Assembly (NCBI RefSeq): GCF_002117915.1
Contig: NZ_BDJB01000014.1
Coordinates: forward strand, 124,983-188,982
Length of the DNA: 64,000 nucleotides
From: Sphingomonas sp. TZW2008
GTDB lineage: Bacteria > Pseudomonadota > Alphaproteobacteria > Sphingomonadales > Sphingomonadaceae
Reading direction: 5' to 3'
Shown here: piece by piece, positions 36,708-45,104 of the stretch
Position numbering within the stretch: the first letter of the stretch is position 1
Layout: each line of letters opens with the position of its first letter
Notes under the pieces: model-generated
The model's input: only the letters and a program-made list of their open reading frames with translations
The model's database searches: none
What the model was told of the DNA's origin: nothing
Made by a program: the position numbers and the translations under genes

Positions 36708-37409
36708 TCAGGCCGCGAGCACCTCGTCGACCCAGGCCGGCACCAGCGCCGTCGCCGCACCGCGCCGGCTCTCGTCGAACCAGCCGCTGCCGCCCGACGG
36801 CTCGAGATTGAGCTCGAGCGTCGCGGCGCCATAATGGTTCGCGAGTTGCACGAAGCCCGCGGCGGGATAGACCGCGCCCGACGTACCGATCGAGACGAAC
36901 AGGTCGCAAGCTGTCAGCGCGCGCTCGATCCGCTCCATCTGGTACGGCATCTCGCCGAAGAAGACGATGTCGGGCCGCAGCGCCGCCGCCCCGCACGCCT
37001 GGCAGATACTGCCCGGCGGCAGTGCAAGCGGCGACGGTGCACGCTCGCCGCACGCGGCGCACAGCGCCGACATCAGCTCGCCGTGCATGTGCAGCAGCCG
37101 GCGCGCGCCGGCGCGCTCGTGCAGGTCGTCGACGTTCTGCGTCACGATCAGCAGCTCGCCCGGCCACGCCGAATCGAGCCGCGCCAGTGCGGCGTGCGCC
37201 GCATTGGGCGCGACGTCGCGCAGCGCCGCACGGCGCAGATCGTAAAAGCGGTGCACCAGCGCCGGATCCGCCGCCAGCGCCTCGGGCGTGCACACGTCCT
37301 CCACACGATGCCCCTCCCACAGCCCGCCAGGCCCGCGGAACGTAGCGAGGCCGCTTTCCGCCGAAATGCCGGCGCCGGTCAGCACGACGATATTGCTTGG
37401 GTTCATCAT
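36708..37409 (-). CDS. cobB: NAD-dependent protein deacylase (sirtuin, CobB type)
   Basis: A sirtuin that removes acyl groups from protein lysines using NAD. The 233-residue protein has the NAD motifs TGAGISAESGLATFRG and TQNVDDLHERAG. The catalytic His is in LLHMHGEL, and zinc is bound by four cysteines (CAACGERA and CQACGAAA). The segment FYDLRR provides Tyr56 and Arg59 in the YxxR pattern that selects succinyl- and malonyl-lysine in SIRT5/CobB-type enzymes, so desuccinylation is expected in addition to deacetylation. It diverges from dapB over about 110 bases. Confidence 0.95.
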   Translation of the reverse strand: MMNPSNIVVLTGAGISAESGLATFRGPGGLWEGHRVEDVCTPEALAADPALVHRFYDLRRAALRDVAPNAAHAALARLDSAWPGELLIVTQNVDDLHERAGARRLLHMHGELMSALCAACGERAPSPLALPPGSICQACGAAALRPDIVFFGEMPYQMERIERALTACDLFVSIGTSGAVYPAAGFVQLANHYGAATLELNLEPSGGSGWFDESRRGAATALVPAWVDEVLAA

Positions 37410-37519
37410 GACGCCGGCATAGGCGATCGCGCGTCGGCAGGCGACCGCAGCGGGTCGCAGCCCCTCGACGCATTCCGGCGCGCCGGGTAACGGGGCGCGA
37501 ACGAGCGGGAAGGACGCAC

Positions 37520-38248
37520 ATGGCCGCGATCGGCATCTACGGCAGCGCGGGGCGGATGGGTCGCGCCATCGCGACCATCGCGCACGACGACGGGGTCGCG
37601 ATCGCCGGCGGTGCCGACGCGTCGGACGACGCGGTGGCGCTCGCGCACGCCGCGGACGTCCTGGTCGATTTCTCCACTCCGGCAGCGCTCGAGGCGCATC
37701 TCGCCGCCGCGACCGGCGCGCGCACGCCGATCGTCGTCGGTACCACCGGGCTTAATTCGACGCACCATGCGCTGCTCGATCGCGCGGCGGAGACGATCGC
37801 GGTGCTGCAGACGGGAAATACCTCGCTCGGCGTCACGCTTCTCGCCAATCTGGTACGTGAGGCGGCGGCACGGCTCGGGCCCGACTGGGACATCGAGATC
37901 GCCGAGATGCACCACCGCCACAAGGTCGATGCGCCGTCGGGCACCGCGCTGCTGCTCGGCGATGCGGCGGCGAAGGGCCGCGGCACGACGCTGGGCGAGG
38001 AGCGGGTCGACAGCCGCGCCGGGCTGGTCGGCGCGCGTACCGAGGGCACGATCGGCTTCGCGTCGCTGCGCGGCGGATCGGTGATCGGCGACCACATGGT
38101 GGTCTTCGCCGGCGAGGGCGAGCGGATCGAGCTCGGCCATCGCGGCGAGGATCGCACGATCTTCGCGCGCGGCGCGATCAAGGCCGCGCTGTGGCTCGCG
38201 GACAAGCCGGCCGGCCGCTACGGGATGAGCGAGGTGCTCGGCTTTTGA
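37520..38248 (+). CDS. dapB: 4-hydroxy-tetrahydrodipicolinate reductase
   Basis: The NAD(P)H-dependent reductase of diaminopimelate/lysine synthesis. The 242-residue protein has the dinucleotide fold IGIYGSAGRMGRAIAT. VVGTTGLNSTHH and the catalytic signature EIAEMHHRHKVDAPSGTA (His and Lys) are intact, and the C-terminal strand region includes TIGFASLRGGSVIGDH. ATG 37520 has GGGAAGGA upstream. nth begins 10 bases after its stop, suggesting a two-gene transcript. Confidence 0.97.
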   Translation: MAAIGIYGSAGRMGRAIATIAHDDGVAIAGGADASDDAVALAHAADVLVDFSTPAALEAHLAAATGARTPIVVGTTGLNSTHHALLDRAAETIAVLQTGNTSLGVTLLANLVREAAARLGPDWDIEIAEMHHRHKVDAPSGTALLLGDAAAKGRGTTLGEERVDSRAGLVGARTEGTIGFASLRGGSVIGDHMVVFAGEGERIELGHRGEDRTIFARGAIKAALWLADKPAGRYGMSEVLGF

Positions 38249-38258
38249 GGCAGCAGCC

Positions 38259-38918
38259 GTGAAGAAGGCGGACGTCTTCGAATTCTTCCGCCGCCTCGCC
38301 GAAGCGAACCCGCATCCCGAGACCGAGCTTGAATCGGGCAACACCTATCAGTTGCTCGTCGCGGTCGTCCTGTCCGCGCAGGCGACCGACGCGGGCGTCA
38401 ACAAGGCGACGCGGCGACTGTTCGAGATCGTTCGCACGCCGGCCGAGATGCTGGCGCTCGGCGAGGACGGGCTGAAGCAGCACATCAAGACGATCGGGCT
38501 GTTCAACGCCAAGGCGAAGAACGTCATCGCGCTCAGTCAGGCGCTCGTCGATCGCCACGGCGGCGAGGTGCCGGCTGATCGCAATGCGCTAGAACAGCTC
38601 GCCGGCGTCGGGCGCAAGACCGCCAACGTCGTGATGAACACCGCATTCGGCGCCGAGACCTTCGCCGTCGACACGCACATCTTCCGCGTCGGAAACCGTA
38701 CCGGGCTGGCCAAGGGGAAGACCCCGCTCGCGGTCGAACTGAAGCTGGAGAAGGCGGTGCCGCAACCGTTCCGCCTCCACGCGCACCACTGGCTGATCCT
38801 GCACGGGCGCTACGTGTGCAAGGCGCGGCGCCCCGAATGCTGGCGCTGCGCGGTCGCCGATCTGTGCGCGTTCAAACCCAAGACCCCTGCGCCGAAGAGC
38901 GCGACGCCCGCAGCGTAG
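38259..38918 (+). CDS. nth: Endonuclease III (base-excision DNA glycosylase/AP lyase)
   Basis: Removes oxidised pyrimidines and nicks abasic sites. The 219-residue protein has the helix-hairpin-helix with catalytic Lys in EQLAGVGRKTANVVMN and the catalytic Asp in FAVDTHIFRVGNRTG. The [4Fe-4S] ligand set is C-x6-C-x2-C-x5-C (CKARRPECWRCAVADLC). Start at GTG 38259, ten bases after dapB; the stop lies nine bases from a converging SDR gene. The C-terminus is a short Pro/Ala/Lys-rich extension. Confidence 0.96.
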   Translation: MKKADVFEFFRRLAEANPHPETELESGNTYQLLVAVVLSAQATDAGVNKATRRLFEIVRTPAEMLALGEDGLKQHIKTIGLFNAKAKNVIALSQALVDRHGGEVPADRNALEQLAGVGRKTANVVMNTAFGAETFAVDTHIFRVGNRTGLAKGKTPLAVELKLEKAVPQPFRLHAHHWLILHGRYVCKARRPECWRCAVADLCAFKPKTPAPKSATPAA

Positions 38919-38927
38919 GGCGATCGA

Positions 38928-39695
38928 TCAGGAAGCGAACGCCGCCTTCATCCGCTTGCGTAGTCGGCCGGGCATGAAGCGGCGCGCGAAATGCGCCTGC
39001 CGCCCGGCCTTGCCGACGATATACTCGCGCTCGCGGCCGTGCACCGCGCGCCACACCATCTCGGCTGTCTCCTCGACGGTGTAAACGGGCGACTGGCCAA
39101 TCGCGTCGCGGATCGTGCGGTTGCTGCCCTTCGAGCCTGCATCGAGGATCGGCGTCTCGACGAAGAACGGCATCACGCAGGTGACGTCGATGCCGTGCCG
39201 CGTCCATTCCGCGTCGAGCGCTTCGGTCAGCCCGCGTACCGCGTGCTTGGTCGCAGAGTAGGTCGCGAGCCCGGGCGAGCCGACGATCCCCGCCACCGAC
39301 GCGACGTTGACCAACCGGCTGCCGCGCACCTGCTTGAGGTGCGGCAGCGCGGCATAGGCGCCGTTGACGACCCCCTTCACATTGATGTCGATCTGCAGAT
39401 CAGATTCGTCGGGCGTCACTTCCTCGAACATGCCGTAGCGCGCAATCCCGGCATTGTTGAGCAGCACGTCGAGCTTGCCCGCGTGCGCGACGAAGCCGTC
39501 GAGTGCCGTGGCCCATTGCGCGCGGTCGCGCACGTCGAGCATTGCAGTGAACACGCCGAGCTCGCCGGCGACGCGCTTCATGCCCGCCTCGTCGATGTCG
39601 CCGATTCCGACCGTCCAGCCCTCGCGCTTGAAGCGGCGCGCGGCGGCGAGCCCGATGCCCGATGCCCCGCCGGTGATGAAGATCGTTCGCGCCAT
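38928..39695 (-). CDS. Short-chain dehydrogenase/reductase
   Basis: A 255-residue classical SDR. It has cofactor motif FITGGASGIGLAAARRF, the NNAGIA strand-4 motif, catalytic Ser in LVNVASVAGIVGS, and YSATKHAVRGLTEAL (YxxxK). A basic C-terminal extension of about 25 residues (ARRFMPGRLRKRMKAAF) goes beyond the core. The substrate is unknown. It is the last gene of a leftward set FMO-ACAD-ACAD-SDR, 21 bases downstream of the second acyl-CoA dehydrogenase, which points to oxidation of a hydroxylated intermediate in the same pathway. Confidence 0.9.
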   Translation of the reverse strand: MARTIFITGGASGIGLAAARRFKREGWTVGIGDIDEAGMKRVAGELGVFTAMLDVRDRAQWATALDGFVAHAGKLDVLLNNAGIARYGMFEEVTPDESDLQIDINVKGVVNGAYAALPHLKQVRGSRLVNVASVAGIVGSPGLATYSATKHAVRGLTEALDAEWTRHGIDVTCVMPFFVETPILDAGSKGSNRTIRDAIGQSPVYTVEETAEMVWRAVHGREREYIVGKAGRQAHFARRFMPGRLRKRMKAAFAS

Positions 39696-39716
39696 GCCGT
39701 GTCCCCCCTTGCCTGT

Positions 39717-40916
39717 TCAGCCCGCCCGCACGTCGCGGAACGGGATCGTGCGATCGATCTCGGGCTCCCTGGGCAGGCCAAGCACGCGTTCGCCGATGAT
39801 GTTGCGCTGAATCTGATCGGTGCCGCCGCCGATCGAGGTGAAATAGGCGTTGAGCGACAGGAAGTTGGCGTCCTCCGCACGCGGATGCTCCGGCCCTTCG
39901 AGCAGGCTTTCCGGCCCAAGCAGCATCGTGCGCACGCGCGCCTCCTCGTGCAGGATGCGGCTCATCGCGAGCTTTCCGAGCGACATGATCGGCGAGGACG
40001 TGCCCTGCGCCATATCGGCCTTGGCGCGCTGCGTGTTGAGCTTGTTGAGCACGCGCCAGGCGATCACCTGCGCCACGTCCTGCCGCACGATCGGATCGTC
40101 AAGCCGCCCCGCCTCCTGCGCAAGACCGAGCAGCGAATAGTCGCCCTTCGGCCCGCCCGCCCCCGACCGGGGCCCGCGCGCGGCATCGCCCATCACTGAC
40201 CGTTCATAGGCGAGCGCGGTCTGCAGCACCGCCCAGCCGCCGTTAAGCGGCCCAAGCAGATTCTCCTCGGGGACGAAGGCGTCGGTGATGAACACCTCAT
40301 TGAAGTGCGATTCATCGGTGATCTGGCGCAGCGGGCGCACTTCGACGCCCTCCTGCTTCATCGGCAGGAAGAAGAAGCTGATGCCGCGATGCTTGGGCAC
40401 GTCCCAATCGGTGCGCGCGATCAGCATGCCGTAATCGGCCACCGCCGCGCCGCTGGTCCACACTTTCTGCCCGGTAACGCGCCAGCCGCCCTCCACCTTG
40501 TTGGCACGCGTGCGCACCGCGGCGAGATCGGATCCCGCGCCCGGCTCCGAATAAAGCAGGCACATGCCGACTTCTCCGGCGAGCAGCTGCGGCACGATCG
40601 TCCGCTTGAAGCTGTCGGTGGCATGCGCAAGCGCGGTGTTCGCCCATAGGTTCGATCGGTCCTGCCCCGCGCCCGGCGCGCCGACCGCCGCGAAGGCGCG
40701 CTCGACGATCCTGGCCTGCTCGTTCGACAAGCCGCGGCCGTGCCATTCGGCGTCCCAGCGCGGCGTCGCCCAGCCGGCGTCGCGCACCTTGGCGAGCCAT
40801 TCGCTGCGCGGATCGCGCCCGAAGCTCTCGTGATGCGCCGGCAGCCCGGTCCAATTGTCGGCGAGCCATGCCGCTACCTCGGCCCGCAACGCCTCGTCGG
40901 TGATCCCGCTGCTCAT
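39717..40916 (-). CDS. Acyl-CoA dehydrogenase (larger subunit of a pair)
   Basis: A 399-residue FAD-dependent acyl-CoA dehydrogenase. It shows CLLYSEPGAGSDLAAVRTRA (flavin/substrate loop), the RVTGQKVWTSGAAVADY strand, a candidate catalytic-base region in LAYERSVMG, and the C-terminal GGGTDQIQRNIIGERVLGLP. Sequence features resemble the FadE29/FadE26 side of the heteromeric dehydrogenases used for steroid and branched side chains. The ATG at 40916 overlaps the stop of the adjoining smaller dehydrogenase (ATGA), which supports joint translation and a hetero-oligomer. Confidence 0.9.
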   Translation of the reverse strand: MSSGITDEALRAEVAAWLADNWTGLPAHHESFGRDPRSEWLAKVRDAGWATPRWDAEWHGRGLSNEQARIVERAFAAVGAPGAGQDRSNLWANTALAHATDSFKRTIVPQLLAGEVGMCLLYSEPGAGSDLAAVRTRANKVEGGWRVTGQKVWTSGAAVADYGMLIARTDWDVPKHRGISFFFLPMKQEGVEVRPLRQITDESHFNEVFITDAFVPEENLLGPLNGGWAVLQTALAYERSVMGDAARGPRSGAGGPKGDYSLLGLAQEAGRLDDPIVRQDVAQVIAWRVLNKLNTQRAKADMAQGTSSPIMSLGKLAMSRILHEEARVRTMLLGPESLLEGPEHPRAEDANFLSLNAYFTSIGGGTDQIQRNIIGERVLGLPREPEIDRTIPFRDVRAG

Positions 40917-41986
40917 GCCTGCGCCTCCAGCGCCTGGATATATCGTTCGCGCCAGTGATTGCCGTCGCCCAGCAGCTGCGCGCCGGACCGCGCACGACGC
41001 AGATAAAGGTGCGCCGGATTGGTCCAGGTGAAGGCGATGCCGCCGTGCATCTGGATACCGTCCTTGGCGACACGGACGAAGGCGTCGGCACAGGCAAAGG
41101 CGGCGAGCGCAATCGCCGCATCCTTGGTTTGGCTGCCCTCGGCAAGCTGCCGCGCCGCGTCGCGCGCTGCGGAGGTTGCGGACTCGCTCTCCAACAACAG
41201 GTCGGCGGCCATGTGCTTGATCGCCTGGAAGCTGCCGATCGCGCGGCCGAACTGGTGCCGCTCGGTGGCATAGGCGACGGTGCGCTCGAGCATGCGCCGC
41301 GCGCCGCCAGCCTGCTCGCCGGCCAGCGCGACAATGCCGATGTCACGCGCGGTGGGGACGCATGAACTGTCACCAATCCGGGTCGCCGGCCCATGAAAGG
41401 CGACGTCCGCCATTCGGCGCGTCCGATCGAAGACGGGCAGCGGCGTGATCGTCACGTCGCAGCGCTCGACAACGAACACGCCGTCCTCACCCGCGACGAC
41501 GATCAGGTCCGCGATCGCAGCATCGGGTACGAAGCGCGCCGTTCCCGTCAACCGATCGCCGGCGACGCGGACGTCGCTGCGCCCGGCCCAGTCGTACGCG
41601 CCGACGAAGGCGACGGCGGCGATCGTCGAGCCGTCGGCGATCTTGGCCAGTCGCTCGCCATCGAGCAGGACGCTCGCCATCGCGGTCGAGATCAGCGGCG
41701 CCGGCAGCAGGGCGGCGCCGGCCTCCTCCATCACCAGTTCGAGCTCGACCGGCCCCAATCCCGCCCCGCCGTGCTCTTCCGGCACCGTCAGCCCGACGAC
41801 GCCAAGTTCAACCAGCGCGCGCCACAGCGCGGCATCGTGACCGCTCTCATTGTCCATGATGCGGCGTACGTCGGCTTCGGTGCAGCGATCGGCGAGCAGC
41901 CGCCGCACGCTATCGCCCAACGCCGCGCGATCGGCGGCGTCGAGCGTGGCCGGCGCCGTGTCGGGACGCACCAACGTGTCGGTCAC
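40913..41986 (-). CDS. Acyl-CoA dehydrogenase (smaller subunit of a pair)
   Basis: A 357-residue acyl-CoA dehydrogenase relative. The N-terminal helical domain shows GVVGLTVPEEHGGAGLGPVE and the C-terminal domain shows QFGRAIGSFQAIKHMAADLL and IQMHGGIAFTWTNPAHLYLR. The middle beta-domain is shortened and lacks the usual SEPxAGSD loop, as expected for the FadE28-like partner that pairs with a full-length subunit. Start at GTG 41986, overlapping the FMO stop by four bases; its own stop overlaps the ATG of the larger dehydrogenase. The substrate is not deducible from sequence alone. Confidence 0.88.
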   Translation of the reverse strand: MTDTLVRPDTAPATLDAADRAALGDSVRRLLADRCTEADVRRIMDNESGHDAALWRALVELGVVGLTVPEEHGGAGLGPVELELVMEEAGAALLPAPLISTAMASVLLDGERLAKIADGSTIAAVAFVGAYDWAGRSDVRVAGDRLTGTARFVPDAAIADLIVVAGEDGVFVVERCDVTITPLPVFDRTRRMADVAFHGPATRIGDSSCVPTARDIGIVALAGEQAGGARRMLERTVAYATERHQFGRAIGSFQAIKHMAADLLLESESATSAARDAARQLAEGSQTKDAAIALAAFACADAFVRVAKDGIQMHGGIAFTWTNPAHLYLRRARSGAQLLGDGNHWRERYIQALEAQA

Positions 41987-43320
41987 GCCGCCACCTTGCC
42001 CGTCTGCGCCTTTGCGCGCCGCTCACCCTTGGGGATCTCCTTATGAAGATCGGCGACGTAGCGCGCGAAATCGACCTGGATCGTGTGACGCGTCGACTGA
42101 TAATAGTCGCCGAGCTCGGTCGCCTCGTCCTCGGCGGTGATGCGGCGCATCTCGTCGACCGACGGCAGCGCGTAGCGTCCGGTCATGAAACCGGCGACGA
42201 GCTTCGACTGCTGCTCGGCGAAATTGACCAGCGTCGGCAGCGGCTGTGCCAGCCCCATGAAGAACAGGTCGTGGATGCCCGGGATCACCATCCGCTTGAA
42301 CAGCGGGAAACGATTCTGCGCATCGGGCAACAGCGCCGGATCGTCGAAGAACGGGAAGCTGATCTTGTAGCCAGTCGCGTAGATGATCGCGTCGACTTCC
42401 TCGACGCTGTCGTCCTCGAAGCGGACGCGCGTCCCTTCCAACGCCTTGATGTTGGGCTTGAACTTGATGTCGCCGCAGCTCGCCCGCGTCAGGAACTCGC
42501 CCGAAACGCTGGGATGCGCGTCGAGCGGCTCGTGATCGGGCTTGGGCAGGCCGTAATCCTCCATCCGCCCGACCATCTTCTTGATCATGCGGCGGGCGAG
42601 CGCCTTGCCGAGCTTGCGCGGCATCCACGTCGGCATCGCGGATTTGTCCATCGGCTTGCCGCCCGCCATCTTGGGCAGCACCCACACGCCCCGGCGCGCC
42701 GCGACCCACAGGTTCTTCGCCAGGTGTCGCTGCGACAGTTCGCTCGCGACATCCATTGCCGAATTGCCCATGCCGACGACGACGACGTTCTTGCCGCGCA
42801 GGTCGACCGGGTCGTACGGATCGCGATAGCTGTGGACGTGGAAATGCGGGTTGTCAAAGCTGCCCGGATAGTCGGGGATCTTGGGATCCCAATGGTGTCC
42901 GTTGCAGACGAACAGCGTCTCATACTCGCGCGTTTCGCCGGTCGACAGCGTCACCTGCCACCCCCCGCCGGGCTTGCGCGTCGCGCGGGTCACCGCGGTA
43001 TTGAACGTGATCAGCGGGCGCAGGCCGAAGTGATCGACGTAGTCGCGAAAATACTGCCACAGCTGCGCGTGGCTCGGGAAATCGGGCCAGTTCGCCGGCA
43101 CCGGATAATCCTCGAACGCGAGCCGCCATTTCGACGTGTCGATATGCAGCGACTGGTAGCAGGCCGACTTGCCGTTGGGGTTCTTATAGTACCAGTTGCC
43201 GCCGATATCGTCGGACATCTCGAAACAGTCGAACGCGATGCCTTCGTCCTTCAGCCGCTTGGCGGTGGTGAAGCCCGAACAGCCTGCGCCGATGATGCAG
43301 GCGCGCTTGCCCGTCGTCAT
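41983..43320 (-). CDS. Flavin-containing monooxygenase
   Basis: A 445-residue FAD/NADPH monooxygenase. FAD binding is at ACIIGAGCSGFTTAKRLKDE and NADPH binding at VVVVGMGNSAMDVASEL. The FMO-type central motif appears as YPGSFDNPHFHVHSYRD and the late strand as IIYATGYKISFPFFDDP. It could N- or S-oxidise, or carry out Baeyer-Villiger oxidation. ATG 43320 is chosen because the canonical first strand follows. It heads a leftward set coupled by four-base overlaps to the two acyl-CoA dehydrogenases and is divergent from an SDR across a 107-base control region containing a palindrome. Confidence 0.9.
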   Translation of the reverse strand: MTTGKRACIIGAGCSGFTTAKRLKDEGIAFDCFEMSDDIGGNWYYKNPNGKSACYQSLHIDTSKWRLAFEDYPVPANWPDFPSHAQLWQYFRDYVDHFGLRPLITFNTAVTRATRKPGGGWQVTLSTGETREYETLFVCNGHHWDPKIPDYPGSFDNPHFHVHSYRDPYDPVDLRGKNVVVVGMGNSAMDVASELSQRHLAKNLWVAARRGVWVLPKMAGGKPMDKSAMPTWMPRKLGKALARRMIKKMVGRMEDYGLPKPDHEPLDAHPSVSGEFLTRASCGDIKFKPNIKALEGTRVRFEDDSVEEVDAIIYATGYKISFPFFDDPALLPDAQNRFPLFKRMVIPGIHDLFFMGLAQPLPTLVNFAEQQSKLVAGFMTGRYALPSVDEMRRITAEDEATELGDYYQSTRHTIQVDFARYVADLHKEIPKGERRAKAQTGKVAA

Positions 43321-43355
43321 TGATCCCTCTCCCCGGCCTACCATTTCCCAGCAGC

Positions 43356-43371
43356 CATAACGAAAGTTATG
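43356..43371. promoter_or_regulatory. Operator-like palindrome between divergent catabolic genes
   Basis: CATAAC (43356-43361) and GTTATG (43366-43371) are perfect inverted arms around GAAA, 36 bases upstream of the FMO start and 57 bases upstream of the divergent SDR start. It is an AT-rich dyad in GC-rich DNA and is suited to a TetR- or similar dimeric regulator. No regulator gene is adjacent. Confidence 0.55.
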
Positions 43372-43427
43372 ATGGCCTGAAGCGCGCGCCGAATCAACCG
43401 GCGACCGGCGGACAGGGGAGAGCGACA

Positions 43428-44207
43428 ATGCGGTTCACGGACAGGGTAGCGGTGATCACCGGCGGCGGATCGGGCATCGGCGCGGCGACCGCGCGGCTGC
43501 TGGCGCGCGAAGGCGCGAAGGTCGTGCTCGTCGATCTTAACAGCGACGCGGCGCAGGCGATTGCCGCGGAGACGGGCGGGCTGGCGCTCACCGCCGATGT
43601 TTCGGATCGCGAGCAGGTCGATGCCTTCGTGGCGCAGACCGTGGCCGCGCACGGACGGATCGATATCCTCCTCAACAACGCCGGGGTCGGCATCTTCGGC
43701 AAGACACCCGACGTCGATCCCGACACATGGGACCGCGTCGTCGCGATAAATCTTCACGCCGTCTTCTACGCCTGCCGTGCGGCCATTCCGCACATGACCG
43801 GCGGCAAGGCCGCGATCGTCAACACCGCGTCGATCTCCGGCCTTGGCGGCGACTATGGCTTCACCGCCTACAATGCCGCGAAGGCTGGGGTCATCAACTA
43901 TACCCGCAGCCTCGCCGTCGACCATGCCCGCGACGGCATCCGCGTCAATGCGATCTGCCCGGGGCTGATCGTCACGCCGATCACCGCCGGGGTGCAGATG
44001 ATGCCAGGGCTCGAATCGGCCTGGCACGACACGATCCCGATGGGCCGCCCCGGCCAGCCAGAAGAAATGGCGGAGGTGATCGCGTTCCTCGCCTCGGACG
44101 CCGCCTCCTACGTCACCGGCACCATCATGGTGGCGGACGGCGGGCAGACGGCGTGGACGGGCCAGCCCAACCTCTTCCGCTACGCTACCGAAGGCAGCAA
44201 CGCGTGA
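43428..44207 (+). CDS. Short-chain dehydrogenase/reductase
   Basis: A 259-residue SDR with cofactor motif AVITGGGSGIGAATARLL, Asp after strand 2 (VVLVDLNSD, favouring NAD), NNAGVGIFG, catalytic Ser in VNTASISGLGG, YNAAKAGVINYTRSL (YxxxK) and the C-terminal SDR block YVTGTIMVADGGQTAW. ATG 43428 has GGGGAGAG upstream. It is first in a rightward pair with the alpha/beta-hydrolase, whose GTG overlaps this stop (GTGA), and is divergent from the FMO operon. Confidence 0.9.
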   Translation: MRFTDRVAVITGGGSGIGAATARLLAREGAKVVLVDLNSDAAQAIAAETGGLALTADVSDREQVDAFVAQTVAAHGRIDILLNNAGVGIFGKTPDVDPDTWDRVVAINLHAVFYACRAAIPHMTGGKAAIVNTASISGLGGDYGFTAYNAAKAGVINYTRSLAVDHARDGIRVNAICPGLIVTPITAGVQMMPGLESAWHDTIPMGRPGQPEEMAEVIAFLASDAASYVTGTIMVADGGQTAWTGQPNLFRYATEGSNA

Positions 44208-45094
44208 CGCCGAGCTGGCAGCCGCCGGCGGATAGCGGCATCACCGTACGCGAGGTCGCCGCCAACGGCCTCACCTTCGAAGTGGCCGAGGCGGGCAGCG
44301 GGGATCACCTCGCGCTGTGCCTCCACGGCTTTCCGGAGCTCAATTACTCTTGGCGCTACCAGATGCCGCTGCTGGCCGAGATGGGATATCGCGTCTGGGC
44401 GCCCAACCAGCGCGGCTACGGTGCCTCGTTGCGGCCCAGCGGCGTCGCCGCCTATAGCGCGGACCGGATCGTTGCGGATGCCGCCGCCTTGTTCGACGCG
44501 AGCGGGGCGACGAAGCTGACGCTGATCGCGCACGACTGGGGCGGCGCGATCGCGTGGCTGTTCGCGATCCGCCGCGTCCGCCCGATCGAGCGGCTGGTGG
44601 TAATGAACTTGCCCCACCCCGCCTGCTTCGCGGAAGCGCTGAAGCATGGGCCGCAGCGCCGCCGCAGCTGGTACATCGCCTTCTTCCAGATCCCGCGGCT
44701 GCCGGAATGGTCGATGGGGCGCCGCGACGCGCGCGGCATCCGCGAGGCATTCCGCGGCATGGCGGTGGACAAGAGCCGCTTCCCGCGCGACGTACTCGAT
44801 GTCTATGCGCGCGCCGCGCAGCGCCCCGGCGCGCTCACCGCGATGATCAACTGGTATCGCGCCGCAGTGCGCCACCGCACCGCGCTCGACATCGGCGACG
44901 GCCGCGTCGACGTGCCGACGCTGATCGTATGGGGGGAGGAAGACAAGGCGCTGGGGCTCGAAACGCTCGACGGGACCGAGCGCTTCGTCGCCGACCTGAC
45001 GATCCGCCGCCTCCCCGGCGTGTCGCACTGGGTTCAGCAGGAAGCGCCCGAGGCGGTAAACGCGATCCTCGCCGACTGGCTGCCGCGCGCTTAG
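44204..45094 (+). CDS. Alpha/beta-hydrolase, epoxide-hydrolase-like
   Basis: A 296-residue alpha/beta-hydrolase. The oxyanion-hole segment is LCLHGFPELNYSWRYQMP, the nucleophile elbow is LIAHDWGGAIAWLF with Asp as nucleophile, and the catalytic His is in LPGVSHWVQQEAP. The Asp nucleophile together with HGFPE indicates an epoxide hydrolase or haloalkane dehalogenase rather than an esterase. PNQRGYGAS is typical of epoxide hydrolases. Start is GTG 44204, coupled to the SDR stop. Epoxide ring opening followed by SDR oxidation is a plausible pairing. Confidence 0.88.
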   Translation: MTPSWQPPADSGITVREVAANGLTFEVAEAGSGDHLALCLHGFPELNYSWRYQMPLLAEMGYRVWAPNQRGYGASLRPSGVAAYSADRIVADAAALFDASGATKLTLIAHDWGGAIAWLFAIRRVRPIERLVVMNLPHPACFAEALKHGPQRRRSWYIAFFQIPRLPEWSMGRRDARGIREAFRGMAVDKSRFPRDVLDVYARAAQRPGALTAMINWYRAAVRHRTALDIGDGRVDVPTLIVWGEEDKALGLETLDGTERFVADLTIRRLPGVSHWVQQEAPEAVNAILADWLPRA

Positions 45095-45104
45095 CTGGCG
45101 CGGC

